A stretch of 64,000 nucleotides of DNA from positions 177,990-241,989 of the forward strand of contig NZ_LDJG01000002.1 of NCBI RefSeq assembly GCF_001431425.1, read 5' to 3'. This document shows positions 37,767 to 50,250 of the stretch, in pieces. Within the stretch, counting starts at the first letter, position 1, and each line of letters starts with the position of its first letter. This stretch comes from Stenotrophomonas nitritireducens (lineage in GTDB: Bacteria; Pseudomonadota; Gammaproteobacteria; Xanthomonadales; Xanthomonadaceae). The notes below the pieces were generated by a model. It made no database searches and was not told the DNA's origin. It saw nothing but the letters and a program-made list of their open reading frames with translations. The position numbers and the translations under genes are program-made.

Positions 37767-38951
37767 GTGCGAGTACGTCGATGTGGTGCCTTGGTCATCG
37801 AGCCGAATGAAATTCCATCCCTGGATATCGGCGACCTGCTGTCGGGGGGCGATGGAGTACGGACCCGGGTCGAGATCAGGGTATGGGCGGCGCACCTGGA
37901 CGAATACCGGCGGGTAAGCCCCGCGCAGGCGCAATGGCTGCTCCAGTGCAGCGCCGAGTACTGGCAGGACCTGCCTGCGGATGCGGATTCAAGGGCGCTG
38001 GTGCACTCGCTGCTGGCGCTGGAACTGTTGGTGGCCGAAGAGGTACCCGATGCGGAAACGGGCGTCGGGCCCGTGTCCCGTTCCACGCCGGGAGAGGGCC
38101 ACTGGTGGCCGCTGGCAGCGATCCACCACCGCCATTCGCGCTGGCAGGGCGTGGACAGCGTGACGGACATGGAGAGGAGCCAGCTGGTCACGGCCCACGA
38201 TCTTCGCCAACGGCTCGGTTCCCCGCCGCCCGCGGTGCCGGATCAGGGGCCGCTGCCGGGGCAGATCGGCCTGCCGGAGGTTCCCGCCAGCGCACTGGAA
38301 TCACTGGGGCGCAGGCGCGTGACCTGCCGCAATTTCGACCCCGGGCGTTCCGTGTCGATGGCGCAGCTGGCGGCAGCCCTGCAGCAGACGTTCCGCGCGC
38401 ATGCGCAACTCGAACCCGCGCCCGGCCTGGTGTTCCTGAAGAAGAACGTGCCCTCCGCCGGCGGCCTGCATCCCATGGAGGCGTGCCTGCTGGTGCAGCG
38501 CGTGGAAGGCCTGGCGCCCGGCCTCTATCGCTATCACCCGCTCCGGCATGCGCTGACGCCGGTGGTCCCGGAGTGCGAGCTCGATGCGGACACGGCGCGG
38601 CGGTTCTTGGCGGGCCAGCACTGGTTCGTGGATGCGGCGGTGCTGGTGGTCTTCGTCTGCCGCTTCGAGCGCAGCCTCTGGAAGTACCGCAACCATCGCA
38701 AGGTCTATCGCGCGATGATGCTCGACGCCGGCCATCTGTCGCAGGCGCTGTACATGGCCGCGACCGAATGCGGGCTGGGCGCTTTCGTTACCTCGGCGAT
38801 CAATGAAGTCGACATCGAGAAGGCGCTTGCGCTCGATCCCCTGAAGGAAGGTCCGTTGGCCATCTGCGGCATGGGCTGGCGTGCGCAGGAAAGGACGACC
38901 GCCGAGCTGGACCCGCTTCAAGGCGCCTGGCCCGCACCGGGCGGCGCCTGA
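37767..38951 (+). CDS. SagB-like putative peptide-maturation dehydrogenase
   Basis: 394 residues. The C-terminal half is a nitroreductase-fold FMN domain with the SagB hallmark NVPSAGGLHPMEACL and a helix ALYMAATECGLGAFV. SagB-type enzymes oxidise azolines to azoles in thiazole/oxazole-modified peptides. The N-terminal ~190 residues are not a typical nitroreductase part and may bind the peptide. GTG 37767 is supported by GAGGA six bases upstream. It is divergent from the precursor gene (239 bases between) and convergent with liuD. No YcaO cyclodehydratase is nearby, so the substrate is unclear. Confidence 0.8.
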   Translation: MRVRRCGALVIEPNEIPSLDIGDLLSGGDGVRTRVEIRVWAAHLDEYRRVSPAQAQWLLQCSAEYWQDLPADADSRALVHSLLALELLVAEEVPDAETGVGPVSRSTPGEGHWWPLAAIHHRHSRWQGVDSVTDMERSQLVTAHDLRQRLGSPPPAVPDQGPLPGQIGLPEVPASALESLGRRRVTCRNFDPGRSVSMAQLAAALQQTFRAHAQLEPAPGLVFLKKNVPSAGGLHPMEACLLVQRVEGLAPGLYRYHPLRHALTPVVPECELDADTARRFLAGQHWFVDAAVLVVFVCRFERSLWKYRNHRKVYRAMMLDAGHLSQALYMAATECGLGAFVTSAINEVDIEKALALDPLKEGPLAICGMGWRAQERTTAELDPLQGAWPAPGGA

Positions 38952-38979
38952 GGTTCGCCGTCCCGGGCGGACTACGACC

Positions 38980-40953
<1,974 letters not shown>

Positions 40954-40972
40954 GTCCGGTCTCCGTTCGCCG

Positions 40973-42583
<1,611 letters not shown>

Positions 42584-42761
42584 GGCGGTGGCCTTGGCTT
42601 TCCCTTCTCCCGGTGGGAGGAGGTGCCCCGATGGGGCGGATGAGGGTCCGGAAGAAGCCTCGGGAAGATTCAGGGGGTGTCGTCCCGCGCCTTCTCCATC
42701 GCTTCCGCTTCGCGCGCCGCTCCTGCGCTGGCGCAGGGGCGCTCGCGGAGGTCCGCAAACC

Positions 42762-42789
42762 GCCGCTCTCCCTCCGGAGGGAGAGCGGC
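42762..42789. repeat. perfect 28-bp palindrome (GCCGCTCTCCCTCC...)
   Basis: GCCGCTCTCCCTCC joined directly to its reverse complement lies 6 bases after the liuA stop codon in the liuA-liuB gap. The gap (42584-42794) also carries CCCTTCTCCCGGTGGGAGGAGG and GATGAGGGTCCGG, a dispersed-repeat pattern that recurs in reverse near 56222-56275. It may tune liuB expression relative to liuA. Confidence 0.7.
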
Positions 42790-42794
42790 TTCGA

Positions 42795-43958
42795 TCACGC
42801 CGTGCGCTGGAACAGCTCGCGCCCGATCAGCATGCGCCGGATTTCCGAAGTACCAGCGCCGATTTCATACAGTTTGGCATCGCGCCACAGGCGCCCGGCC
42901 GGGTATTCGTTGATGTAGCCGTTGCCGCCGAGGATCTGGATCGCCTCGCCGGCGGCCCAGGTGGCCTTCTCGGCCGAATACAGGATCGCGCCGGCCGCGT
43001 CCTGGCGGGTGGTCCGCCCCTGGTCGCAGGCGCGTGCCACCGCATATACATAGGCGCGGCAGGCATTGAGGCCCACATACATGTCGGCGAGCTTGGCCTG
43101 GATCAGCTGGAAGCTGCCGATCGCCTCGCCGAACTGCCTGCGCTCGTGCACATAGGGCAGCACCACGTCCAGCGCCGCGGCCATCAGCCCGAGCGGGCCG
43201 CCGGACAGCACCACGCGCTCGTAGTCCAGCCCGGACATCAGCACCTTCACCCCGCCGCCGACTTCGCCGAGCACGTTCCCGGCCGGCACCTCGCAGTCCT
43301 GGAACACCAGCTCGCAGGTGTTGGAGGCGCGCATGCCCAGCTTGTCCAGCTTCTGCGCGGTGGAGAAGCCCTTCATGCCCTTCTCGACGATGAAGGCGGT
43401 GATGCCGCGCGAGCCGGCTTCCGGATCGGTCTTGGCATAGACCACCAGCACGTCGGCATCCGGGCCATTGGTGATCCACATCTTGTTGCCGTTGAGCACG
43501 TAGTGGTCGCCGCGCCGGTCCGCGCGCAGCTTCATCGACACCACGTCCGAGCCGGCGCCCGGTTCGCTCATCGCCAGCGCGCCGATGTGTTCGCCGCTGC
43601 ACAGCTTCGGCAGGTAACGCTGCTTCTGCGCTTCGCTGGCGTTCTTGCGCAGCTGGTTGAGGCACAGGTTGGAATGCGCGCCGTAGGACAGGCCGATGCC
43701 GCCGGACGCGCGCGAGATTTCCTCCATCGCCACCACATGGGCCAGATACCCCATGCCGCTGCCGCCGTATTCTTCCTCCACGGTCATGCCGAGCAGGCCC
43801 TGCTCGCCGAGCCGGCGCCAGAGCGGGTTGGGGAAGTGGTTGGTCGCATCGGCTTCCGCCGCCAGCGGGGCGATATGCGCGGCCGCGAACTGGGCCACGC
43901 TTTCGCGCAGCATGTCGATCTCTTCGCCGAGATCGAAGGGAAGGGTGGGGACGTGCAT
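42795..43958 (-). CDS. liuA: isovaleryl-CoA dehydrogenase
   Basis: 387 residues. Acyl-CoA dehydrogenase fold. Motifs: [70 protein letters not shown] (the catalytic Glu typical for isovaleryl-CoA dehydrogenase lies in this early position) and the C-terminal [20 protein letters not shown]. It oxidises isovaleryl-CoA, step one of the liu branch of leucine degradation, with electrons going to ETF. Divergent from the TetR gene. Confidence 0.94.
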   Translation of the reverse strand: MHVPTLPFDLGEEIDMLRESVAQFAAAHIAPLAAEADATNHFPNPLWRRLGEQGLLGMTVEEEYGGSGMGYLAHVVAMEEISRASGGIGLSYGAHSNLCLNQLRKNASEAQKQRYLPKLCSGEHIGALAMSEPGAGSDVVSMKLRADRRGDHYVLNGNKMWITNGPDADVLVVYAKTDPEAGSRGITAFIVEKGMKGFSTAQKLDKLGMRASNTCELVFQDCEVPAGNVLGEVGGGVKVLMSGLDYERVVLSGGPLGLMAAALDVVLPYVHERRQFGEAIGSFQLIQAKLADMYVGLNACRAYVYAVARACDQGRTTRQDAAGAILYSAEKATWAAGEAIQILGGNGYINEYPAGRLWRDAKLYEIGAGTSEIRRMLIGRELFQRTA

Positions 43959-44058
43959 GGGGCGGCTCCGGCTGGAAGAGGGCGCTCCGGGATGGTGGGG
44001 GCGGACCGGCCGCCAGCACGGGCGTTTGCGCGCAGCCTAGCGGGTCTCCATGAAAAAG

Positions 44059-44081
44059 TGAATACAAATTCAAAAATTGAA
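44059..44081. promoter_or_regulatory. overlapping inverted repeats in the liuA/tetR divergent gap
   Basis: TGAAT-ACAA-ATTCA (44059-44072) overlaps TTCAA-AAA-TTGAA (44069-44081) just upstream of the TetR start codon. The AT-rich island and the palindromes make this the likely operator for the TetR protein, controlling both itself and liuA-liuB-liuD. Confidence 0.6.
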
Positions 44082-44095
44082 CCTAGAATCAAACC

Positions 44096-44722
44096 ATGGC
44101 CTACAAACGCTCGGAACTGATGGAAAAACGCCTCGCAGGCAACCGCGAGGCGATCCTGGCCGCGGCCCGCCGGCTGGTCGCCGCCGGCGGTTACCGCAAT
44201 GCGCCCATCACCGCCGTGGCGGCCGAGGCGGGCGTGTCCACCGGGCTGATCTACCGCCACTTCCCGTCCAAGGCCGAGCTGTTCGTGGAAGTGCTGAGCG
44301 CCGCGGTCGAGCACGAGCTGGACATCCTGTCGGCCATCGCCGACGAGCCGCAGCCGGCGGCGCTGCGCCTGCAGCAGGCGGTGGCCTCCTTCGTGCGCCG
44401 CGCACTGGCCGGGCCGGCGCTGGCCTATGCCTTCATCGCCGAACCGGTGGACCCGGAGGTCGAGGCCGAGCGCATCCGCTGCCGCCGCCTGTTCGGCGAT
44501 GTGTTCAAGCGCATCCTCGACGATGGCGTGCGCGCTGGCGAATTCCCGCCGCAGGACCTGGACGTGGGCGCGGCCTGCATCGTCGGCGCCTTCACCGAAG
44601 CGTTGGTCGGCCCGACCGCGCCCAGCCGCGACGGCCTGCGCGGCGGCGAACCCCTGGTCGAGGCGATCGGCGCGCTGTGCCTGCGCGCGGCCGGCGCTGG
44701 AGCCGTGGCGGGCAAGCCATGA
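44096..44722 (+). CDS. TetR-family regulator divergent from the liu genes
   Basis: 208 residues. The N-terminal helix-turn-helix (NREAILAAARRLVAAGGYRN, then VSTGLIYRHFPSKAELF) is a clear TetR domain; the helical C-terminal domain binds an unknown ligand. Its position divergent from liuA, with palindromes in the shared gap, suggests it represses the leucine genes in response to a CoA ester. Many proteobacteria use a MerR-type LiuR instead, so this is a different regulator type. Confidence 0.9.
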   Translation: MAYKRSELMEKRLAGNREAILAAARRLVAAGGYRNAPITAVAAEAGVSTGLIYRHFPSKAELFVEVLSAAVEHELDILSAIADEPQPAALRLQQAVASFVRRALAGPALAYAFIAEPVDPEVEAERIRCRRLFGDVFKRILDDGVRAGEFPPQDLDVGAACIVGAFTEALVGPTAPSRDGLRGGEPLVEAIGALCLRAAGAGAVAGKP

Positions 44723-44831
44723 TGGCGCGCCGGCGCGGTCCCGGCCGGCGACCGTTGCCGGTGGGTAGGGGCGCTGGTCTATACTCCGCCGGTAGCTGTG
44801 GTCCATCGACTACTTGCCAGGGGTTTGATAC

Positions 44832-45353
44832 GTGCGGAATTACGACCTTCAGTTCCTGAAACGCTTCTCCATCGTGATCGCCTTCTTGGCTGTCGTCACG
44901 ATCGGCCTGATCATCTTCGCTTCGTTCCTGCAGCGCGCGATTCCCACCGAAGCCTCTCCGCAGGCGGTTGCGCGCGTCGAGCAGCGCATTGCGCCGGCCG
45001 GCGCCGTCTATGCGGGCAGCACCGGCGCGGCAGCGCAGGCCGCGGCCGCGGAAGCCGCCGCCGCACAGGCCGCAGCCGCGGGCGGCGCCTATGAAGGCAC
45101 CCTCGACGGCAAGGTGATTTTCGACAAGCTGTGCACCGCCTGCCACCTGACCGGCGTGGGCATGGCGCCGACCTTGGATCATGCGCATTGGGACAAGCGC
45201 ATCGCCCAGGGCACCGAAACGCTCTACAAGCACGCCATCGACGGCTATACCGGTCCGGACGGCGGAGTGATGCCGCCCAAGGGCGGCAATGCCGGGCTCA
45301 GCGAAGCGCAGATCCACGCCACCGTGGACTGGATGCTCGCAAACCTGAAATAA
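44832..45353 (+). CDS. membrane-anchored cytochrome c5-like protein
   Basis: 173 residues. One N-terminal membrane helix (FSIVIAFLAVVTIGLIIFAS), an Ala-rich linker (AAAQAAAAEAAAAQAAAAGG) and a C-terminal class I cytochrome c domain with heme motif CTACH and the Met ligand in GVMPPKGG. It should carry electrons in the periplasm, tethered to the inner membrane by its uncleaved anchor. GTG 44832 is the most fitting start. A terminator follows. Confidence 0.9.
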   Translation: MRNYDLQFLKRFSIVIAFLAVVTIGLIIFASFLQRAIPTEASPQAVARVEQRIAPAGAVYAGSTGAAAQAAAAEAAAAQAAAAGGAYEGTLDGKVIFDKLCTACHLTGVGMAPTLDHAHWDKRIAQGTETLYKHAIDGYTGPDGGVMPPKGGNAGLSEAQIHATVDWMLANLK

Positions 45354-45376
45354 AACGTCCTCATCATGGACACTCG

Positions 45377-45406
45377 GCGCCGCCCTCCCGGGCGGCGCTT
45401 TGTTTT
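45377..45406 (+). terminator. intrinsic terminator after the cytochrome gene
   Basis: A 9-bp stem (45377-45385 with 45390-45398), loop TCCC and the tract TTTGTTTT lie 24 bases after the cytochrome stop. It also argues for ATG 45429, not 45366, as the start of the nuclease gene downstream. Confidence 0.85.
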
Positions 45407-45428
45407 CCGCCGTTCCGGAGTCCACCTC

Positions 45429-47156
45429 ATGCGCCACCTTCCCTCGCTGCTCGCCCTCTCGCTGTCCGTCGCCCTCGTGCCGCAGGCCGTCGCCAGGGGG
45501 CCGGCCGTCATCGCCATCGGCCAGGTGCAGGGCAGCGGCGAACGCAGTCCGCTGGAAGGTCGGCAGGTGACCATCGAAGGCATCGTCACCGCCGATCTGC
45601 GCGCCGGACTGGGCGGCGTCTTCGTGCAGGACGAAGGCGACCATGATCCGGCGACCTCCGATGCGGTGTTCGTGCAGCTGGATCCGGCGCAGAACGCATC
45701 GGCAGGACAGTGGCTGCGCATTACCGGCACGGTGCTGGAGCTGCCGGCCGGCAAGAGCGGGCAGAGCCTCACCGCGCTGAAGGCGGAGACGGTCGTCGCG
45801 GCCCGTTCCCGCCCGGCGCCGCCGGTCACCGTGCTCGACGGCGTGCCGGCCAACTGGGAGGCGCTGGAAGGCATGCAGGTGCGCATCGCCGCGCCGCTGA
45901 CCCTGTCCGGTCAGGACCAGTTGGCGCGTCATGGCGAACTCGCCGTCGCATTCGAGGGCCGGCTGTGGCAGCCCACCGAGCTGGCCGCCGCCGGCACCGC
46001 GGAAAACGCGGCGCTGCTGGCCGACAACGCGCGCCGCCGCCTGCGCCTGGACGATGGCAGCGGCCAGCGCGATCCGGGCCATGTGTCCTATCTGCCCGAC
46101 GATGCGCAGCTGCGCACCGGCATGGTGTTCACGGGTGTCGAGGGCGTGGTCGACCAGCGCTACGACGGCGCATACCGGCTGCAGCTGACCCGTCCGCTGC
46201 AGGTGCCCGCCATCGAGCGCCCGCAGCCGCCGGCCGTGGCGGGCGCGCTGCGCATCGCCGCGTTCAACCTGGAGAACTACTTCAATGGTGACGGCCGGGG
46301 CGGCGGTTTTCCGACGCTGCGCGGCGCAAAGACGCTCGCGCAGTTCCAGGCGCAGCAGGCCAAGCTGATCGCCACCATCCGCGCTCTCGACGCGGACGTG
46401 GCCGCGCTGATGGAGCTGGAGAACGACGGCTACGGTCCGGATTCGGCGATCGCCGGGCTGGTGCGTGCGCTCAACGAGGGGCAAGGCAAGGACCGCCAGT
46501 GGGCGTTCGTCGACGCCGGCAAGGGCCCGGGCGACAACCCGATCCGCGTGGGCATCATCTATCGCGCCTCGCGCGTGGCGCCGGTAGGCAAGCCGGTGGT
46601 GCTGGAGCACGAACCTTTCGGCGAGCGCAGCCGGGTGCCGTTGGCGCAGGCCTTCCGCGTGGGGCGCAAGGGCCAGCCGTTCGTGGTCGTGGCCAACCAT
46701 TTCAAGTCCAAGGGCTGTACCGACGCGACCGGTGCCGATGCCGACCAGAACGACGGCCAGGGTTGCTGGAACGCGACCCGCGTGGAATCGGCACGGCTGT
46801 TGAGCCAGTGGCTGCAGCGCGACCCGACCGGCAGCGGCAGCCGCGACGCGGTGCTGCTGGGCGACTTCAACGCCTATGCGATGGAAGACCCGATCCGCCA
46901 GCTGCATGCCGATGGCTGGCGCGATGCGTTCAAGGTGGCCGGCGTGCACCAGCCCTACAGCTATGTCTACAACGGACTGACCGGCCGTCTCGACCACGCC
47001 CTGCTCAATCCCGGCATGGCGGCGCGGTTGAAGGGCGCCGCCGAGTGGCACATCAATGCCGACGAGGCCGACGAAGCGGGCTACCAGGGGCGCAACGTGC
47101 CCGGTCCTTGGCGCAGTTCGGACCACGACCCGCTGCTGCTGGGCTTCGATCCCTGA
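45429..47156 (+). CDS. secreted ExeM/NucH-type endonuclease
   Basis: 575 residues. A signal peptide (LPSLLALSLSVALVPQAVA) leads into an OB-fold-like N-terminal part (GRQVTIEGIVTADLRAGLGG) and an endonuclease/exonuclease/phosphatase domain with the motifs AAFNLENYFN, LMELENDGYG, VVVANHFKSKG, LLGDFNAYAM and SSDHDPLL. Such nucleases degrade extracellular DNA for phosphate or for biofilm turnover. ATG 45429 is used since 45366 starts inside the terminator of the previous gene. Confidence 0.93.
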   Translation: MRHLPSLLALSLSVALVPQAVARGPAVIAIGQVQGSGERSPLEGRQVTIEGIVTADLRAGLGGVFVQDEGDHDPATSDAVFVQLDPAQNASAGQWLRITGTVLELPAGKSGQSLTALKAETVVAARSRPAPPVTVLDGVPANWEALEGMQVRIAAPLTLSGQDQLARHGELAVAFEGRLWQPTELAAAGTAENAALLADNARRRLRLDDGSGQRDPGHVSYLPDDAQLRTGMVFTGVEGVVDQRYDGAYRLQLTRPLQVPAIERPQPPAVAGALRIAAFNLENYFNGDGRGGGFPTLRGAKTLAQFQAQQAKLIATIRALDADVAALMELENDGYGPDSAIAGLVRALNEGQGKDRQWAFVDAGKGPGDNPIRVGIIYRASRVAPVGKPVVLEHEPFGERSRVPLAQAFRVGRKGQPFVVVANHFKSKGCTDATGADADQNDGQGCWNATRVESARLLSQWLQRDPTGSGSRDAVLLGDFNAYAMEDPIRQLHADGWRDAFKVAGVHQPYSYVYNGLTGRLDHALLNPGMAARLKGAAEWHINADEADEAGYQGRNVPGPWRSSDHDPLLLGFDP

Positions 47157-47172
47157 TCGGGGAATCGCGATC

Positions 47173-47198
47173 GTAGGAGCGGCTCCAGCCTCTCCTAC
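47173..47198. repeat. short GTAGGAG...CTCCTAC palindrome
   Basis: GTAGGAG and CTCCTAC enclose 12 bases between the convergent nuclease and EamA genes. It is a reduced copy of the GTAG-headed elements; its CTA also supplies the TAG stop of the EamA gene on the opposite strand. Confidence 0.65.
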
Positions 47199-48058
47199 GC
47201 CTGCGCCCCGCGCGCGATCAGCGCGATCGCCATCACCGCCAGGCCCAGGCCGATGCGGTTCCAGCGGCTGGTCTTCTCGCCGAAGGCGAGCATGCCGACC
47301 AGTGCGCCAAGGCAGACCACGCCGATGTTCATGCCGGCGAAGATGGTGGCCGGGCTGTGCGGCATCGCCTGGTGGGCGCGCACATAGAACAGGATGTTGC
47401 CGAAGTTGATCGCGCCCAGCAGCAGGCCGAAGCCGAGGTTGCGGGCTTCCAGCCGGCGGCGGCCGCTGAAATGGCGCTGCAGCTGCCAGCCCAGCATCAG
47501 CACGAAGGCGATGGCGAAGCTGGCCAGCAGCGCGGCGGTGGAAGGCGTGCCGGACAGCGCCACCTGCTTGAGCAGGATGTCGATGAGCGCGAAACCGGCC
47601 CATACCGCCAGCAGCCAGCGCCAGCCCGATGCCGTGGCGCCGCCGGCATCGCCGTTGCGCGCGCTCACCCCGACGATGGCCAGCAGGCCCAGGCCCAGCC
47701 CGGCCAGCTTCCAGCCGTTGGCATGTTCGCCGAACAGCGCGAACGCCGCGCCCAGCGACAGCAGCAGCGACAGCCGCTGCGCCACGTCGCTGCGCACGAT
47801 GCCTGCCTCGCGCACGGCGCGCGCCAGCACCAGGAAGATGCCCGGCAGGGCCAGCGCCAGGCCGAGCAGCGCCAGCCAGGGCGCGTGCCCGTTCCGCAGC
47901 GACTGCAGCGAGGGCTGGAGCAGCAGCAGCGACAACGCACTGGCGGCCAGGTAGTTCCAGGTCACGGCCTGGGCGATGTCGATGCCGCGCCGCGGCGCCA
48001 GTTTCAGCAGGACCGAGACCAGCACGCTGCACACCACGCTCAGGATCAGGAAGTGCAT
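47195..48058 (-). CDS. EamA-family (DMT) transporter
   Basis: 287 residues with about ten hydrophobic helices. Two internally similar halves (LNYLAASALSLLLLQ-like start and the block INFGNILFYVRAHQAM, then IFAGMNIGVVCLGALVGML) fit the EamA drug/metabolite transporter family. The substrate is unknown. Its stop codon sits in a GTAG palindrome. It is divergent from the alpha/beta hydrolase gene with 61 bases between. Confidence 0.85.
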   Translation of the reverse strand: MHFLILSVVCSVLVSVLLKLAPRRGIDIAQAVTWNYLAASALSLLLLQPSLQSLRNGHAPWLALLGLALALPGIFLVLARAVREAGIVRSDVAQRLSLLLSLGAAFALFGEHANGWKLAGLGLGLLAIVGVSARNGDAGGATASGWRWLLAVWAGFALIDILLKQVALSGTPSTAALLASFAIAFVLMLGWQLQRHFSGRRRLEARNLGFGLLLGAINFGNILFYVRAHQAMPHSPATIFAGMNIGVVCLGALVGMLAFGEKTSRWNRIGLGLAVMAIALIARGAQA

Positions 48059-48119
48059 CGCGTTCGTTACCGGGCAGGGCGGCGGTGAAGCCGGTGGATG
48101 GGGCCGTTATTATGGCGGC

Positions 48120-48791
48120 ATGAGCAATCCTTCCTTTCCCCACGAATCGATGGCGCTGATGCTGGAAGGCCCCGCCGGGCCGCTGGAGGTCGCGGTCGAT
48201 CCGCCCGAGGGCGGCATCGCCGCGCATCCGGTCGTCGCCGTCATCTGCCATCCGCTGTCCACCGAGGGCGGCAGCATGCACAACAAGGTGGTGACCATGG
48301 CCGCGCGCGCGCTGCGCGAGCTGGGCGTCACCACCGTGCGCTTCAATTTCCGTGGCGTCGGCGCTTCGGCCGGCAGTTACGACAACGGCGAGGGCGAGCA
48401 GGACGACCTGCGCGCGGTGGCGGCGTGGGTACGCGCCGAGCGCCCGGACTGCGCACTGTGGCTGGCCGGTTTCAGCTTCGGCGCCTATGTGTCGCTGCGC
48501 GCCAGCGGCGCGCTGCAGCCGCAGGCGCTGATTTCGATCGCACCGCCGGTCGGCCGCCGTACCTGGGATTTCGACGGGCTGCGGCCGCCGGCGCAATGGC
48601 TGGTGGTGCAGGGCGACGCCGACGAGGTGGTCGATGCGCAGGCCGTCTATGCCTGGCTGGAAACGCTGGCCGCTCCGCCGCAGCTGGTGCGCATGCCCGA
48701 CACCAGCCATTTCTTCCATCGCAAGCTGATCGACCTGCGCGGCGCGATCCAGCACGAAGTGCGGCGCTGGCTGCCCGACGGCAGCTGCTGA
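48120..48791 (+). CDS. alpha/beta hydrolase (putative short esterase family)
   Basis: 223 residues. Oxyanion region ICHPLSTEGGSMHNKVV, nucleophile elbow LAGFSFGAYVSL (GxSxG), acid in VQGDADEVVD and His in MPDTSHFFH. It resembles the alpha/beta-family hydrolases related to YcjY and often annotated without function. Two bases separate its stop from the start of zapE, so they are cotranscribed. Confidence 0.87.
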   Translation: MSNPSFPHESMALMLEGPAGPLEVAVDPPEGGIAAHPVVAVICHPLSTEGGSMHNKVVTMAARALRELGVTTVRFNFRGVGASAGSYDNGEGEQDDLRAVAAWVRAERPDCALWLAGFSFGAYVSLRASGALQPQALISIAPPVGRRTWDFDGLRPPAQWLVVQGDADEVVDAQAVYAWLETLAAPPQLVRMPDTSHFFHRKLIDLRGAIQHEVRRWLPDGSC

Positions 48792-48793
48792 GC

Positions 48794-49888
48794 ATGGACG
48801 CGACGACCCCCTCGCAGCGCTACGCCGCCGGCGTGGCCCGTGGCGACTGGCGCGACGATCCGGCCCAGCACGCGGCGCTGGCCGAACTGGATCGCATCCA
48901 CGACGCCATCGTCGATTCGGCGCAGGACGGCTGGCTCGACCGGCTGTCGGCCTTCTGGAAGAAGCCCGAGCCGGTCAAGGGCCTGTACTTCTGGGGCGGC
49001 GTCGGCCGCGGCAAGACCTTCCTGGTCGACCTGTTCTACGACGGCCTGCCGATCGAACAGAAATACCGCACCCACTTCCACCGCTTCATGCGCGGCATCC
49101 ACGAGCGGCTGCGCGAACACCAGGGGCAGAGCGACCCGCTGGCGAAAATCGCCCAGGAGTGGCGCAGCAGGCTGCGCGTACTGGTGCTGGACGAGTTCTT
49201 CGTCACCGACATCGGCGATGCGATGCTGCTGGCGCGCCTGCTCGAGCGCCTGTTCGCCGAAGGCGTGACCCTGGTGACCACTTCCAACACCGCGGTGGAG
49301 AACCTGTACCTCAACGGCCTGCAGCGCGACAGCTTCCTGCCGGCCATCGCCCTGCTGCAGAAATACTGCGTGGAGCTGTACGCCGAAGGCACCGAGGACT
49401 ACCGCATGCGCGCGCTGACCCGCTCGCCGGTGTACCGCGCGCCGCTGGAGGACGGCAGCGACGCCTGGCTGGGCGGGCGCTGGAAGGAGCTCAGTGGCGG
49501 CGAGGAGGCACGCAGCGGCAACATCCAGATCGAGGGCCGCAAGATTCCCGTGCGCGGGCGCGGCAAGAGCATCGTCTGGTTCGATTTCCCCGGCTTGTGC
49601 GAGGGGCCGCGCGGGCCTTCGGACTACATCGAGATCGCGCGCGAGTTCAACACCGTGCTGCTCGGCGGCATCCCCCACTTCGACCGCATGAACGAGGATG
49701 CCGCGCGCCGCTTCGTCAACCTGATCGACGAGCTGTACGACCGCCAGGTCAACCTGGTCTGCACCGCGCAGGATCCGCCGCCGCTGCTCTATTCCGGCAC
49801 GCGCCTGGCCGGCGCCTTCGAGCGCACCGCCAGCCGCCTGATCGAGATGCAGAGCGCCGAGTACCTGGGTACCGCGCACCGCCTGTAG
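48794..49888 (+). CDS. zapE: ZapE, cell-division-associated AFG1-like ATPase
   Basis: 364 residues. Walker A GGVGRGKTFLVDLFYD, Walker B VLVLDEFFVTD, and TTSNTAVENLYLNGLQRDSF match the AFG1/ZapE ATPases that act on FtsZ rings during constriction. It follows the alpha/beta hydrolase gene in one operon. Confidence 0.93.
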   Translation: MDATTPSQRYAAGVARGDWRDDPAQHAALAELDRIHDAIVDSAQDGWLDRLSAFWKKPEPVKGLYFWGGVGRGKTFLVDLFYDGLPIEQKYRTHFHRFMRGIHERLREHQGQSDPLAKIAQEWRSRLRVLVLDEFFVTDIGDAMLLARLLERLFAEGVTLVTTSNTAVENLYLNGLQRDSFLPAIALLQKYCVELYAEGTEDYRMRALTRSPVYRAPLEDGSDAWLGGRWKELSGGEEARSGNIQIEGRKIPVRGRGKSIVWFDFPGLCEGPRGPSDYIEIAREFNTVLLGGIPHFDRMNEDAARRFVNLIDELYDRQVNLVCTAQDPPPLLYSGTRLAGAFERTASRLIEMQSAEYLGTAHRL

Positions 49889-50250
49889 GGGCGAGGGAAG
49901 CCTCCTCTTCCTTCGGGGCGGAGCCGCATGGCATGCGCCCACGCCACCGGCGCAAATGCCGCGGGCCAGGGCACGGAGCAGGAAAGAGGGCGACGGGCGC
50001 AGCCGTGTGCGATCGAACAAGGCGGGGGCTCGCCCGTGCCCTGATCCGCCCCCGCGGGACCACGCCCCGGCCCCGCGCGCATGTGTGGGCCAGGCGTGCA
50101 GGCCACAGGCCTTCACCCGGGAGGGAGAAGGGAAATGCGGATTCGATGCGTACGCTGTGCGTTCCTGCAAAACCCCATTCGCTTCCCCCATCCGTTCTCC
50201 TTGTCGCATGCCGCCACGGCGGCCCACCCTGCATGGAACGGAGCAAGCAG
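49889..50250. other. 362-bp intergenic stretch between zapE and the vWA gene
   Basis: No gene is supported. Short frames run through it but show no codon bias or family motif. It should carry the promoter of the vWA gene, for which I see no reliable consensus. No palindromic repeat of the GTAG type is present here. Confidence 0.45.

Noticed and set aside
44592..48755. A 1387-codon minus-strand open frame
   Set aside because: It covers the TetR, cytochrome and nuclease genes in antisense. Only the EamA gene inside this interval, in a different frame, is real.
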